Of a stretch of DNA of 64,000 nucleotides, positions 37,090-46,431 are shown in pieces. The notes beneath the pieces are model-generated. The model did no database searches. It had not been told where the DNA came from and was given only the letters and a program-made list of their open reading frames with translations. The stretch is taken from positions 26,798-90,797 of the forward strand of contig NZ_JAGQED010000017.1 in the NCBI RefSeq assembly GCF_018304965.1. The letters are read 5' to 3'. The stretch is from Collimonas antrihumi. GTDB taxonomy: Bacteria > Pseudomonadota > Gammaproteobacteria > Burkholderiales > Burkholderiaceae_D. The stretch's first letter is position 1, and the number at the start of each line of letters is the position of its first letter. A program made the position numbers and the translations under genes.

Positions 37090-37110
37090 GTGAGATTTGC
37101 ACACGCATAC

Positions 37111-37148
37111 AAAAAAGCCGCCTGGATATTATCCGAAGCGGCTTCTTG
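37111..37148 (-). terminator. Rho-independent terminator after gltL
   Basis: The arms AAAAAAGCCGC (37111-37121) and GCGGCTTCTT (37139-37148) form a stem-loop whose minus-strand product ends in a T-run. It lies 20 bases after the gltL stop. Confidence 0.8.
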
Positions 37149-37167
37149 CTCTGCAAAAATACACTGA

Positions 37168-37893
37168 TCAGTGAATGATTTTCGCCAGGAAATCGCGGGC
37201 GCGATCGGAGCGTGGGGCGCCGAAGAACTCGTCTTTGGTGCAATCTTCCACCACCAGGCCCTTGTCCATGAAGACTACGCGGTTGGCAACCTTCTTGGCG
37301 AAACCCATTTCATGCGTCACCACCATCATGGTCATGCCTTCTTGCGCCAGGCCGACCATCACGTCCAGCACTTCATTGATCATTTCCGGATCGAGCGCCG
37401 AAGTCGGCTCATCGAACAGCATCGCGATCGGATCCATCGACAACGCACGGGCAATCGCCACACGTTGCTGCTGGCCGCCGGACAATTGGCCAGGGAACTT
37501 GTCTTTTTGGGCGATCAGGCCGACGCGATCCAGATACTTCAAGCCCTTTTCGTTCGCTTCATCCTGGCTCCGTCCCAACACCTTGACTTGACCGATGGTC
37601 AGGTTTTCGCGGATCGACATGTGCGGAAACAGTTCGAAGTTCTGGAACACCATGCCGATGCGCGCGCGCAGTTTCGACAGGTTGGTCTTTGGATCGCCAA
37701 CCGAAATTCCGTCGACGGTGATATCGCCCTTCTGGAACGGCTCCAGGCCGTTGACGGTCTTGATCAGCGTCGATTTGCCCGAACCCGACGGTCCGCACAC
37801 CACCACTACATCGCCCTTGGCGACTTGGGTGGTGCAATCGGTCAGGACTTGAAACTGACCGTACCATTTGCTGACGTTGTTAAGCTTAATCAT
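37168..37893 (-). CDS. gltL: Glutamate/aspartate ABC transporter, ATP-binding protein GltL
   Basis: GltL is the cytoplasmic ATPase of a polar amino acid importer. The 241-residue product has Walker A VVCGPSGSGKSTLIKTVNGL, Q-loop GMVFQNFELFPHMS, signature PGQLSGGQQQRVAIARALS, Walker B AMLFDEPTSALDPEM and VTHEMGFAKKVANRVVFMD, all typical of the HisP/GlnQ/GltL branch. A good AGGAG site precedes the ATG at 37893. It is the last gene of gltI-gltJ-gltK-gltL, 94 bases after gltK. Confidence 0.94.
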   Translation of the reverse strand: MIKLNNVSKWYGQFQVLTDCTTQVAKGDVVVVCGPSGSGKSTLIKTVNGLEPFQKGDITVDGISVGDPKTNLSKLRARIGMVFQNFELFPHMSIRENLTIGQVKVLGRSQDEANEKGLKYLDRVGLIAQKDKFPGQLSGGQQQRVAIARALSMDPIAMLFDEPTSALDPEMINEVLDVMVGLAQEGMTMMVVTHEMGFAKKVANRVVFMDKGLVVEDCTKDEFFGAPRSDRARDFLAKIIH

Positions 37894-37987
37894 GAGTATT
37901 TCTCCTAATTCCTGAATTCTGTTTTACAGGCCAGGCGCTGCCCGAATATCACAAACATCGAGGATATCGCGGGCAACGCACTGTCCT

Positions 37988-38683
37988 TTATCGAATAATC
38001 GCAACCTTGTTCTGCAGCTTCTTGACCAGCGTCGACAAACCGAAGCTCATCACGAAGTACACCACGGCGACAAACATATACATTTCCACCAGACGGCCGT
38101 CACGTTGCGCAATCTTCGATGCGACGGTAACGAAGTCCGGCACCGATCCCAACACATACACCAGCGAGACGTCCTGGAACAGCACGATGGTTTGCGTCAG
38201 CAAGATCGGGATCATGTTGCGGAACGCTTGCGGCAGCACCACATTGCCCATCATTTGCCAGTAGTTCATGCCCAGCGCGTAGCCGGCAGAAACCTGGCCG
38301 CGTGGAATCGACTGGATCCCGGAGCGCATGATTTCGCAATAATAAGCTGCTTCAAACAAAATGAAGGTGATCAATGCCGACGAGAACGCGCCGACCTGGA
38401 CCGGCTGTTGCGCACCGATGATCCAGGCGCCGATGTACGGCACCAGGAAGTAGAACCAGAAAATCACCAGCACCAGCGGCACCGAGCGAATCAGGTTGAC
38501 ATAGCTGGTGGCGATCAGCGAAATCGTCTTGTTATGCGACAAGCGCATCATCGCCAGCACGGTACCAAACAAAATACCGCCGATCATTGCCACCACGGTC
38601 AGCGTCAGCGTGAACTTCATGCCGGTGGTGAACAGGTAGAACCAGGAACGCTGGATTACATCAAAATCGAAATTCGAAAACAT
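37988..38683 (-). CDS. gltK: Glutamate/aspartate ABC transporter, permease GltK
   Basis: This 231-residue inner-membrane permease of the HisMQ family has about five spans. It shows GMKFTLTLTVVAMIGGILFG, IRSVPLVLVIFWFYFLVPYI and the EAA-type motif SGIQSIPRGQVSAGYALGMN followed by VVLPQAFRNMIPILLTQTIV. It begins two bases after the gltJ stop, so the two permeases are translationally linked and probably form the heterodimeric channel. Confidence 0.93.
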   Translation of the reverse strand: MFSNFDFDVIQRSWFYLFTTGMKFTLTLTVVAMIGGILFGTVLAMMRLSHNKTISLIATSYVNLIRSVPLVLVIFWFYFLVPYIGAWIIGAQQPVQVGAFSSALITFILFEAAYYCEIMRSGIQSIPRGQVSAGYALGMNYWQMMGNVVLPQAFRNMIPILLTQTIVLFQDVSLVYVLGSVPDFVTVASKIAQRDGRLVEMYMFVAVVYFVMSFGLSTLVKKLQNKVAIIR

Positions 38684-38685
38684 GA

Positions 38686-39438
38686 TTAATGCCCCCCTGT
38701 ATTCGCACTACCGGCGGCAATAAATCCTGGAATCGCAATCGCTTTTTCAAGCCAGCGCGCCAGCAACAAGGCAATCCCCGAAATGATCACATAGATCACC
38801 GTGGCGCCCGTCAGGGATTCGAAAGTCTGGAACGTGAATTCACGCATCGAGTAAGTCGCGGCAGTCAGCTCCACCAGGCCAATCGTCAGTGCGACCGAGC
38901 TGTTCTTGATGATCGCTGCAAATTCGTTGGTCAGCGAAGGTACGATGATCCGGAACGACATAGGCAACAATACGTAGCGATATGTTTGTGGCAACGTCAG
39001 GCCAAGTGCAGTACCCGCCAGCTTTTGACCACGGGGCAGTGCATTAATGCCGGCGGAGACTTGTACGGCGATCCGCGCAGACGTAAAAAAACCCAACGCC
39101 AGGAAGGCGGTGATGAACGATGCGTTCGGCAGGCTCTTGAGCCAGCCACCGATGCTCGCAGGGACGATTTCCGGCATCACGAAATACCAGAGAAACATTT
39201 GTACGATCAGCGGGATATTACGAAATAATTCAACGTAGCCATTGGCCACGCGCACTGCCCATTTGTTCGGCATGGTACGAATCGTACCGATCACCGTACC
39301 AATCACCAGCGCCATGATCCAGGCCCCTGCGGACAGCGCGAGCGTCCACTTCAGACCGGCCAGCAAGGTGTCCATGTAAGTACTGACACCGTCGGGAGAC
39401 TCTTGCCAGAAGATACCCCAGTTCCAGTTGTAATGCAT
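38686..39438 (-). CDS. gltJ: Glutamate/aspartate ABC transporter, permease GltJ
   Basis: This 250-residue permease is of the HisMQ family. The N-terminus MHYNWNWGIFWQESPDGVST is typical of GltJ. It is followed by membrane spans, YVELFRNIPLIVQMFLWYFV, the EAA loop AGINALPRGQKLAGTALGLT and YRYVLLPMSFRIIVPSLTNE. It is separated from gltI by 135 bases that hold two hairpins, and is followed directly by gltK. Confidence 0.93.
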   Translation of the reverse strand: MHYNWNWGIFWQESPDGVSTYMDTLLAGLKWTLALSAGAWIMALVIGTVIGTIRTMPNKWAVRVANGYVELFRNIPLIVQMFLWYFVMPEIVPASIGGWLKSLPNASFITAFLALGFFTSARIAVQVSAGINALPRGQKLAGTALGLTLPQTYRYVLLPMSFRIIVPSLTNEFAAIIKNSSVALTIGLVELTAATYSMREFTFQTFESLTGATVIYVIISGIALLLARWLEKAIAIPGFIAAGSANTGGH

Positions 39439-39485
39439 ATTAAGTCCCCTCTATTACTCTCTGTCTCATTGCCGCTACCTGCACC

Positions 39486-39557
39486 GGCGCACGCATTGTG
39501 CGCCGCAGCAATTGAATTCCAGAAACAAAACGGGAGGCTTGCGCCCCCCATCCCGTT
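39486..39557 (-). promoter_or_regulatory. Two hairpins in the gltI-gltJ spacer, probably a partial terminator or mRNA stabiliser
   Basis: One hairpin is GGCGCAC-GCATT-GTGCGCC (39486-39504). The other has arms AAACGGGA (39528-39535) and TCCCGTT (39551-39557), which on the minus strand is followed by a T-rich TTTTGTTT stretch. Such structures after binding-protein genes commonly let the SBP be made in excess over the permeases. Confidence 0.55.
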
Positions 39558-39573
39558 CTTTATATTGCCAATC

Positions 39574-40521
39574 TTATTTTTTCTTCGAAGATTGTTTTTG
39601 CGCTTCTGGCACCGCAGCGTAGGCAGCCGGATCACCCGAGTCAGTCGGATGAGCGAAGGCAGCCTTCAATTGCGGGCTCATTGGCACGTTCAGGTTGATA
39701 CCCTTAGGTGGGATTGGCTTCAAGAACCATTTTGCATAGATATCATTGATTTGACCGGATTTGTACACGTTGTCCAGTGCAGTGTCGACTGCCTTTTTGA
39801 ATGGCAGGTCGCCTTGACGTTCAATGATGCCATATGGCTCAACTGACAAGGCTTCAGCTGTGATCGCATAGTCGGCAGGCGCTCTGGAGCTGGCCGCCAG
39901 CGACGCCAGCAGGATATCGTCCATTGCAAATGCTACTGCACGGCCGGTTTCAACCATCAGGAAAGCTTCAGCGTGGTCTTTGGCAGCCAGGATGTTCATG
40001 CCCAGGTTACGTTCGCCATTGAGAACAGTGATCTGCTTCAGGTTGGAGGTACCGGAAGTCGACACGATCGTCTTGCCCTTCAGGTCGTCCAGCGACTTGA
40101 TGTTGGACGATTTTTTGGCCAGCAGGCGGTTCGCTGTCACGTACATGGTCGGCGCAAAGGAAACAACTTTTTGGCGCTCGGCATTGTTGGTGGCGGAATC
40201 GCAAGACAGGTCGATAGTGCCGTTGGCGATCAGCGGGATACGGGTAGCCGAAGTCACTGGAACCATCTTGACGTTCAATGCTGTCATACCGAGTTGTTTC
40301 TGAATGGCGGTTGCAGCTTTCAGGCACAAATCGATCGAGTAACCTTGATAGGATTGCTTGTCATCAAGATAGGAAAATGGAATGGAAGAATCGCGCACAC
40401 CCAGGGTAATGGTGCCGGTATCTTTGATTTTTTTGAGTGTTCCAGTCAGTTCTTGCGCTTGCACGGAGCCAACCATCACTCCCAAGCCAACCAATGCGAC
40501 AACTAATTTCGATGACATCAT
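39574..40521 (-). CDS. gltI: Glutamate/aspartate ABC transporter, substrate-binding protein GltI
   Basis: This 315-residue periplasmic binding protein is of family SBP_bac_3. It has a Sec signal (SKLVVALVGLGVMVGSVQAQ, cleavage after QAQ), the opening TGTLKKIKDTGTITLGVRDS, FSYLDDKQSYQGYSIDLCLK, IDLSCDSATNNAERQKVVSF and VETGRAVAFAMDDILLASLA. A tandem ATGATG start follows GGGAG; the first (40521) is used, and 40518 is equally possible. The large open extension upstream is not coding. It lies 157 bases downstream of a paralogous SBP gene. Confidence 0.93.
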   Translation of the reverse strand: MMSSKLVVALVGLGVMVGSVQAQELTGTLKKIKDTGTITLGVRDSSIPFSYLDDKQSYQGYSIDLCLKAATAIQKQLGMTALNVKMVPVTSATRIPLIANGTIDLSCDSATNNAERQKVVSFAPTMYVTANRLLAKKSSNIKSLDDLKGKTIVSTSGTSNLKQITVLNGERNLGMNILAAKDHAEAFLMVETGRAVAFAMDDILLASLAASSRAPADYAITAEALSVEPYGIIERQGDLPFKKAVDTALDNVYKSGQINDIYAKWFLKPIPPKGINLNVPMSPQLKAAFAHPTDSGDPAAYAAVPEAQKQSSKKK

Positions 40522-40678
40522 AACAACTCCCGTAAAAAAATTATCTGTATAGTTTAACAAACTCGCCGCCTCAGCAGCAGACTTAAACTCATGCTTATTT
40601 ATTATTATCACCTCTTCTACTAAAATCCTTGTCCCCAACTTTGTATAAATCAACAATTACAGCCAAATTCTTATACTT

Positions 40679-41611
40679 CTAGTTGCCGACTTGATCCGAC
40701 GGAAAGCGCAATGATTCTCTGAAAAGATAGCCCATCGGCATGTTCAACGTAAGGTTATTTTTTGCCGGAATCGGACTCAGGAACCATTTAGTGTACAACT
40801 TGTAGATTTCACCATCGTGGATAATGCGGCCCATTTCACGGTCTACCACCGCTTTATATGCCACATCATCCTTAGGCAACATGATTGCGTAAGGCTCCGT
40901 TGTCAAAGGCTCTCCAACCACGGCATACGCTGCAGGATCCTTGGCGGTAGCCTTCAATCCATAGAGCAGCACATCATCCATCACGAATGCATCGGCAGTC
41001 TTGTCTACCACCATCTTGAACGATTCGTTGTGGTCGCGTCCTTCTACGATAGTCATATTCAGCGAACGGACCTGGCCACGGTCTACCAGCGATTTGACGC
41101 TGGTGGTGCCCTTGGTCGTCGCCACTTTTTTATCGCGCAGATCCGGCCAGTTCTTGATCTTGTCGTCCGCCCGGACCAGCATCCGCGAAGACGCCATGAA
41201 ATGCGCAATAGTAAAGTTGACCTGCTTGCGGCGCTCCGCGTTGTTAGTGGTTGAACCACATTCCAGGTCGATTTTTCCGCTTGTGACCATTTCGATGCGA
41301 TTCGAAGAAGTCACTGGAACGTAAGCGATATTCAATTGCTGCAGCTTCAGATTCTGCTTTACCGCATCGGCAATTTTGAGACATAGATCAATGGCATAGC
41401 CGACTGGTTTTTTATCCTGATCCAAAAAAGAAAATGGAAACGAAGCTTCCCGATAGCCAATCGTGATGGTCTTGCTATCACGTACTTTTGCCAGCACATC
41501 TTCTGCATGGACAGTTGTCGCACCGACGCTCAGCATCAATGCTAACGCCAGGCCGAAGCCTGAATTGCGCCGTGCGGCATACCAGCTACCTTTAAATTCC
41601 TTAGATACCAC
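40679..41611 (-). CDS. Second polar amino acid ABC transporter substrate-binding protein (GltI paralogue)
   Basis: This 310-residue SBP_bac_3 protein is clearly paralogous to the next gene. It shares the ITIGYREASFPFSFLDQDKK, PVGYAIDLCLKIADAVKQ, IDLECGSTTNNAERRKQVNF and KTADAFVMDDVLLYGLKATA pattern. The signal peptide is GFGLALALMLSVGATTVHAE. The start is probably GTG at 41611, because GGGAGAATAAA precedes it at good spacing; a longer open frame upstream has no ribosome site. It may deliver a related ligand to the same GltJK permease. Confidence 0.88.
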   Translation of the reverse strand: MVSKEFKGSWYAARRNSGFGLALALMLSVGATTVHAEDVLAKVRDSKTITIGYREASFPFSFLDQDKKPVGYAIDLCLKIADAVKQNLKLQQLNIAYVPVTSSNRIEMVTSGKIDLECGSTTNNAERRKQVNFTIAHFMASSRMLVRADDKIKNWPDLRDKKVATTKGTTSVKSLVDRGQVRSLNMTIVEGRDHNESFKMVVDKTADAFVMDDVLLYGLKATAKDPAAYAVVGEPLTTEPYAIMLPKDDVAYKAVVDREMGRIIHDGEIYKLYTKWFLSPIPAKNNLTLNMPMGYLFRESLRFPSDQVGN

Positions 41612-41827
41612 TTTATTCTCCCGAGTGTTGCGCTGTCGATATGATTTTTTTACAATGAATATGCTTAACGCAATATTCAAGCCAGCTGTTTGATTACCTG
41701 CGGTGACTGCTTTCACGCCACTCTTTTGCAAACAAGTCCCCGAAAAAAAGCGGGGCCAGACGACTTACGCCCAACCGGCAAGCCGGTTGAGCGCGAGCAA
41801 AACGTTTCGACTATAACGCAACATCAA

Positions 41828-43114
41828 TCAAGGATACAAACCGCGCATCTCACGCGCCTGCAACACACGGGTACAAGCGACGATAAACGCTGCGGTACGC
41901 AGCGATACTTTCTTCTCTTCAGCCAGTTGCCAGACCGCGGTAAACGCTTCGCGCATGATGCGGGTAAGGCGCAGGTTGATTTCATCTTCGGTCCAGAAAA
42001 AGCTGGAGAAATCCTGCACCCATTCAAAGTAACTGACAGTCACGCCGCCAGCATTGGCGATCACGTCCGGCACTACCAGCACGCCATTCTCATGCAGGAT
42101 GTCATCTGCTGCCGGGCTGGTCGGGCCATTCGCACCTTCAAGAATGATCTTGGCGCGGATCGACGCCGCATTCTCCACGGTGATTTGCTGCTCCAGTGCC
42201 GCAGGCACCAAAATATCGCAATCCACGGCCCAAAATTGCGCGCGGTCGCTGATTTCTTCGCCGCCGCTGAAACCGGCGACGCTGCCGGTTGCATTGACGT
42301 GGGCTTGCAACGCCGCCACGTCCAGTCCGCTGGAACGTATCACGGTGGAAATATGATCTTGTACCGCCACCACTTTGGCGCCGGCTTCCGAGAACAAGCG
42401 TGCAGCAATGCCGCCGACATTGCCGAAACCCTGCACCGCAACTTTGGCGCCATGGATGTTCAAACCACGTTTGACAGCCGCTTCGCAACCCACCACGAAC
42501 ACGCCGCGGCCGGTAGCTTCGCGCCGTCCGAGACTGCCGCCCAATGAGATCGGCTTGCCGGTGACGACGCCCGATGCGGTGCTGCCCTGGTTCATGGAAT
42601 AGGTATCCATCATCCAGGCCATGATTTGTTCGTTGGTGTTAACGTCCGGCGCCGGGATGTCTTTGTTAGGGCCGATGATGATGCCGATCTCGCTGGTGTA
42701 GCGGCGCGTCATGCGCTGCAATTCACCTTGCGACAAAGTTTTCGGATCAACCCGGATACCGCCTTTGGCGCCGCCGTACGGCACGTTGACAGCAGCATTC
42801 TTGACCGTCATCCACGCCGACAAGGCCATCACTTCGGACAGAGTTACGTCCTGGTGGAAACGCACACCGCCCTTGCCCGGGCCGCGCGATGTGTTGTGCT
42901 GGACGCGGTAACCTTCGAAGTGGGCAATGGTGCCGTCGTCACGTTCGATAGGGACGTCGACGATCAGCATCCGCTTCGGACGTTTCATGGTTTCAACCCA
43001 ACGGGCCAAATTACCAAGATAAGGTGTTACGCGATCGATTTGTTCGAGATAGTCGCCCCATGGGCCAATGCCATGTTGCGTGAGATAGGATGGAACTTCG
43101 TGCTTGATAGTCAT
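41828..43114 (-). CDS. gdhA: Glu/Leu/Phe/Val dehydrogenase (glutamate dehydrogenase)
   Basis: This enzyme reversibly deaminates glutamate to 2-oxoglutarate and ammonia. The 428-residue protein has the active-site stretch [40 protein letters not shown] (catalytic Lys) and [18 protein letters not shown]. The Rossmann glycine motif is [20 protein letters not shown], and [20 protein letters not shown] follows. Its length and sequence are of the NAD-type catabolic class more than E. coli GdhA. ATG at 43114 has a CAGGAG site. Standing next to the glutamate transporter, it suggests use of glutamate as carbon or nitrogen source. Confidence 0.93.
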   Translation of the reverse strand: MTIKHEVPSYLTQHGIGPWGDYLEQIDRVTPYLGNLARWVETMKRPKRMLIVDVPIERDDGTIAHFEGYRVQHNTSRGPGKGGVRFHQDVTLSEVMALSAWMTVKNAAVNVPYGGAKGGIRVDPKTLSQGELQRMTRRYTSEIGIIIGPNKDIPAPDVNTNEQIMAWMMDTYSMNQGSTASGVVTGKPISLGGSLGRREATGRGVFVVGCEAAVKRGLNIHGAKVAVQGFGNVGGIAARLFSEAGAKVVAVQDHISTVIRSSGLDVAALQAHVNATGSVAGFSGGEEISDRAQFWAVDCDILVPAALEQQITVENAASIRAKIILEGANGPTSPAADDILHENGVLVVPDVIANAGGVTVSYFEWVQDFSSFFWTEDEINLRLTRIMREAFTAVWQLAEEKKVSLRTAAFIVACTRVLQAREMRGLYP

Positions 43115-43353
43115 ATTTTTGCGCGCTCCTGGAAGTTGCAGACCGGCCCCCATGAAAGACTGCAGCGGGGCAAAATCGATCTAGTGGCGAATCGTAGGGC
43201 AACGGCATAGGGCAAAGCCAATGCTTTGTGCGCATGCAACTATGCGTTTTTTGCATTAATATTAAAAGAGTAATTTTATTGCGGCGGATACTTGTGGCGG
43301 ATACGACTGTCCCGCCAGCACCGAAAATGCCGGGTAGCTGATCGAGCCGGAAT

Positions 43354-44346
43354 TTAAGCGAGAGCTTGCGGCGTTTTACGTTTTGCGTTTTTTGCGGCCT
43401 CTTTGGCCGCTTCTTTGGCCGCATCTTCCTGCTGTTGCAGCAGGTAGGCCCACAATCGCGCCACCACCGGCTTGCCCGGCCGTTGCACGGTAGGACGCTC
43501 GCGATACAACCGGATTTCCATGGTGGCTTCCCACTCGGGCGCACCTTGGTCGACGCTGGCCAGTTGCTTCAGCTTGACTTCGCGGGTCACGGCGGATTCC
43601 GGCAAAAATGCCACGCCGTGCCCTTCCAGCGCCATCATTTTCAAGCCCTCCGCCATATCCGTTTCATAGCGCTTTTCAAGGTAGAGCGGCTTCTTGGCGT
43701 CGGCCAGAATCAATTCCACCATGCGTCCGAGATAGGCGTTGCTGGTATAGGACAAGAACGGCAAAGGCGCGCTGGCGCTGCCAGGGAAAACATAATCGGG
43801 CACGCCGGCCTTGTTGCAATGGGCGTAAGCGCGCAGTACTTCGCTGCCTAGCGTGATCAGATCGTAGCGGCCGGTATCGAGCTGTACCGGCTGGCGCGGA
43901 TGGTGGTAGCACAGCAGCAGATCGCAGCCGCCGTCCACCATGGCCATCACGGCATCGTGCACATTCAAGGCCAGCAAACGCGTGTTGAGCGGCCCGAAAC
44001 CATTCTCCAGAACGCGGATCCAGCGCGGCACATAGGTCAGCGACAAAGTATGCGGCACGGCGAAATCGACGGTGCTCAAGGCGGTCGGACGCTTGCCGCG
44101 CATCAGCGCGCGGGCGTTGTTGATCTGGCCCAGCATTTCCAGCGCCTGCTCATAAAAGACTTCGCCAGCGGCGGTCAGGCGCGTCGGGTAGGAAGTCCGA
44201 TCGATCAGATCGGCTCCCAGCCAAGCTTCCAGCGACTGGATACGGCGTGAAAAAGCCGGCTGCGTGACGTGACGCAATTCTGCCGAACGGCTGAAACTAT
44301 GCGTTTCCGCCAACGAAATAAAATCTTCTAACCATTTGCTTTCCAT
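43354..44346 (-). CDS. LysR family transcriptional regulator
   Basis: The 330-residue protein has an N-terminal winged helix (WLEDFISLAETHSFSRSAEL, QPAFSRRIQSLEAWLGADLI) and a LysR substrate-binding domain (about residues 90-300). The N-terminus resembles the HypT/QseD-like group, so an oxidant or metabolite sensor is possible, but the ligand cannot be told. The C-terminus ends in an unusual Ala-Lys tail (DAAKEAAKEAAKNAKRK), encoded by an imperfect 12-bp repeat. It is upstream of gdhA on the same strand, 239 bases away, and may regulate it, which is inference. Confidence 0.88.
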   Translation of the reverse strand: MESKWLEDFISLAETHSFSRSAELRHVTQPAFSRRIQSLEAWLGADLIDRTSYPTRLTAAGEVFYEQALEMLGQINNARALMRGKRPTALSTVDFAVPHTLSLTYVPRWIRVLENGFGPLNTRLLALNVHDAVMAMVDGGCDLLLCYHHPRQPVQLDTGRYDLITLGSEVLRAYAHCNKAGVPDYVFPGSASAPLPFLSYTSNAYLGRMVELILADAKKPLYLEKRYETDMAEGLKMMALEGHGVAFLPESAVTREVKLKQLASVDQGAPEWEATMEIRLYRERPTVQRPGKPVVARLWAYLLQQQEDAAKEAAKEAAKNAKRKTPQALA

Positions 44347-44429
44347 GCCGCTATCGTAACGCGAGTCGGTAATCGCGGCATAGGAAATTGCTGCACTCCC
44401 AGCCAACAATCTGCACCGGCGTTGTACGG

Positions 44430-46310
44430 TTACACCATCCGCACTACGTTTTCAGGGTAACCGTCATCGACGCCGGGTGACGGACTTGCCGCCTCTTCAG
44501 GGTGCGCTTGCTGACGCAGCCACATCTGCGCATACGCGCCTTCCGCCGCCAGCAACTGGGCATGCGTGCCGCGTTCGATGATGTGACCATGATCTAGCAC
44601 CAGGATTTGCGCGGCGTCGGCAATGGTCGACAAACGATGCGCAATCACCAGCGTGGTGCGATCCTTGGCGATTTCTTTCAACTGCGCCTGGATCGCCTGC
44701 TCGGATTTCGAATCGAGCGCCGAGGTGGCCTCATCGAAAATCAACACCGCAGGATTTTTCAGCAAAGTGCGGGCTATCGCCACTCGCTGTTTTTCCCCGC
44801 CCGATAATTTCAAGCCGCGCTCACCCACCATCGAGTTATAGCCATCCGGCAAAGATTCGATGAAATCATGGATATGCGCAGCCTTGGCGACCGCGATGAT
44901 TTCCGCTTTGGTAGCGCCCGGCTTGCCGTAGGCGATGTTGTACTCGATGCTGTCGTTGAACAGTACCGTATCCTGCGGCACGATGCCGATCGCCTGGCGT
45001 AGCGAGGCTTGGGTAATGTCGCGCAAATCCTGGCCGTCGATCGTGATGCGGCCGCTGTTGATATCGTAAAAACGGAACAGCAGGCGCGACAGGGTCGACT
45101 TGCCTGAACCGCTGTGGCCGACTACCGCCGTGGTGGTGCCGGCGCCGATCGTGAAATCGACGTCGAACAAAATCCGGCGCTTGCTTTCGTAACTGAAATC
45201 CACATGAGAAAAACGCACCTGCGCGCCGCCGGTCAATAGCGGCCGCGCCTCCGCGGCATCAGCGATCTCGCGATTTTCATCCAGCAGATGGAACAGCCGC
45301 TCCATGTCAGCCAGGCTCTGTTTGATTTCACGATAGATAACGCCGAGGAAATTCAGCGGTATGTACAGCTGGATCATGAAGGAGTTGACCAGCACCAGGT
45401 CGCCCAGGGTCATCTTGCCGTCGATCACGCCCTGCGTGGCGCGCCACAGGATCAACGTGACCGCAATGGCGATGATCAGCGATTGTCCGGTATTGAGCAA
45501 AGACAGCGAGGTCTGCGATTTCACCGCCGCGGTTTCGTAGCGCATCAAGCCATCGTCGTAACGCCGCGCCTCGTATTCCTCGTTGCCGAAGTACTTGACG
45601 GTTTCGTAGTTGATCAGGGAATCGATGGCTTTGGTATTGGCGCTGGAATCGAGCGCATTCATGGTACGCCGGAAATGGGTGCGCCACTCGGTGACCGTGA
45701 CCGTAAACACAATGTAGCTGACCAGCGCCACCACGGTAATTCCGGCGAACCAGATATCGTAATGCAGCACCAGGTAACCGAGCACCAGCGAGATTTCGAT
45801 CAAGGTCGGCAAGATGCTGAACAAGGCGTACGACACCAACGACGAGATGCCGCGCGTGCCGCGTTCGATATCGCGCGTCATGCCGCCGGTCTGGCGATTC
45901 AGGTGAAAACGCAGCGACAGCGAATGCAGATGACGAAATACCTGCAAAGCGATGGTGCGCACCGCGCGCTGGGTGACGCGGGCGAAAACGAATTCGCGCA
46001 ATTCGGTAAACAAGGTGGTGCTCAAGCGCAGCGCACCGTAGGCGACCAATATCCCCAGCGGCAGCACCAGCATCGCTTGCGGATGGCTCACCGTGATGGT
46101 CATGCTGTCCACCAGTTTCTTCAACACCAGCGGCACGCCGACATTGGCCAGCTTGGCGCCCAGCATGAACAGCAGCGCCAGCGAGACTCGCCACTTGTAG
46201 GTCCAGAGATAAGGCAGCAAGGTCTTGAGCGTGGCCCAGTCGCTGCGCTTGGGCTGGGCGCCGCCGGTGGTTGCGGCGTCTGGCGGCGGGGAGGAAGAAT
46301 GGTGGCGCAT
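44430..46310 (-). CDS. Atm1/HMT1-type ABC exporter (fused membrane and ATPase domains)
   Basis: The 626-residue half-transporter would work as a homodimer in the inner membrane. Residues about 40-330 form the six-span ABC membrane domain (SLALLFMLGAKLANVGVPLV, with GMTRDIERGTRGISSLVSYA, the Atm1-type signature). The C-terminal ATPase has Walker A AVVGHSGSGKSTLSRLLFRF, signature GLKLSGGEKQRVAIARTLLK, Walker B AVLIFDEATSALDSK and the H-loop IAHRLSTIADA. Atm1 relatives export glutathione-linked sulfur or metal conjugates; the substrate here is not shown. A 10-bp repeat array lies just upstream. Confidence 0.92.
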   Translation of the reverse strand: MRHHSSSPPPDAATTGGAQPKRSDWATLKTLLPYLWTYKWRVSLALLFMLGAKLANVGVPLVLKKLVDSMTITVSHPQAMLVLPLGILVAYGALRLSTTLFTELREFVFARVTQRAVRTIALQVFRHLHSLSLRFHLNRQTGGMTRDIERGTRGISSLVSYALFSILPTLIEISLVLGYLVLHYDIWFAGITVVALVSYIVFTVTVTEWRTHFRRTMNALDSSANTKAIDSLINYETVKYFGNEEYEARRYDDGLMRYETAAVKSQTSLSLLNTGQSLIIAIAVTLILWRATQGVIDGKMTLGDLVLVNSFMIQLYIPLNFLGVIYREIKQSLADMERLFHLLDENREIADAAEARPLLTGGAQVRFSHVDFSYESKRRILFDVDFTIGAGTTTAVVGHSGSGKSTLSRLLFRFYDINSGRITIDGQDLRDITQASLRQAIGIVPQDTVLFNDSIEYNIAYGKPGATKAEIIAVAKAAHIHDFIESLPDGYNSMVGERGLKLSGGEKQRVAIARTLLKNPAVLIFDEATSALDSKSEQAIQAQLKEIAKDRTTLVIAHRLSTIADAAQILVLDHGHIIERGTHAQLLAAEGAYAQMWLRQQAHPEEAASPSPGVDDGYPENVVRMV

Positions 46311-46350
46311 GAGATGACAATCTTAAAGAATGGTTTAAGCTACGAGCTGT

Positions 46351-46400
46351 ACGGATATATCGGGATATATCGAGATATATCAGGAAATATTCAGGTATAG
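46351..46400. repeat. 10-bp tandem array between divergent genes
   Basis: Five 10-mers follow one another: ACGGATATAT, CGGGATATAT, CGAGATATAT, CAGGAAATAT and TCAGGTATAG. The unit is roughly CRGGATATAT. The array lies in the 121-base divergent gap between the exporter and the thioesterase. The 10-bp phase and A+T content would suit a bent promoter or a phased binding site. Confidence 0.75.
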
Positions 46401-46431
46401 CGCTAATTGTAGCCCTCAGGGAAAATAACAG

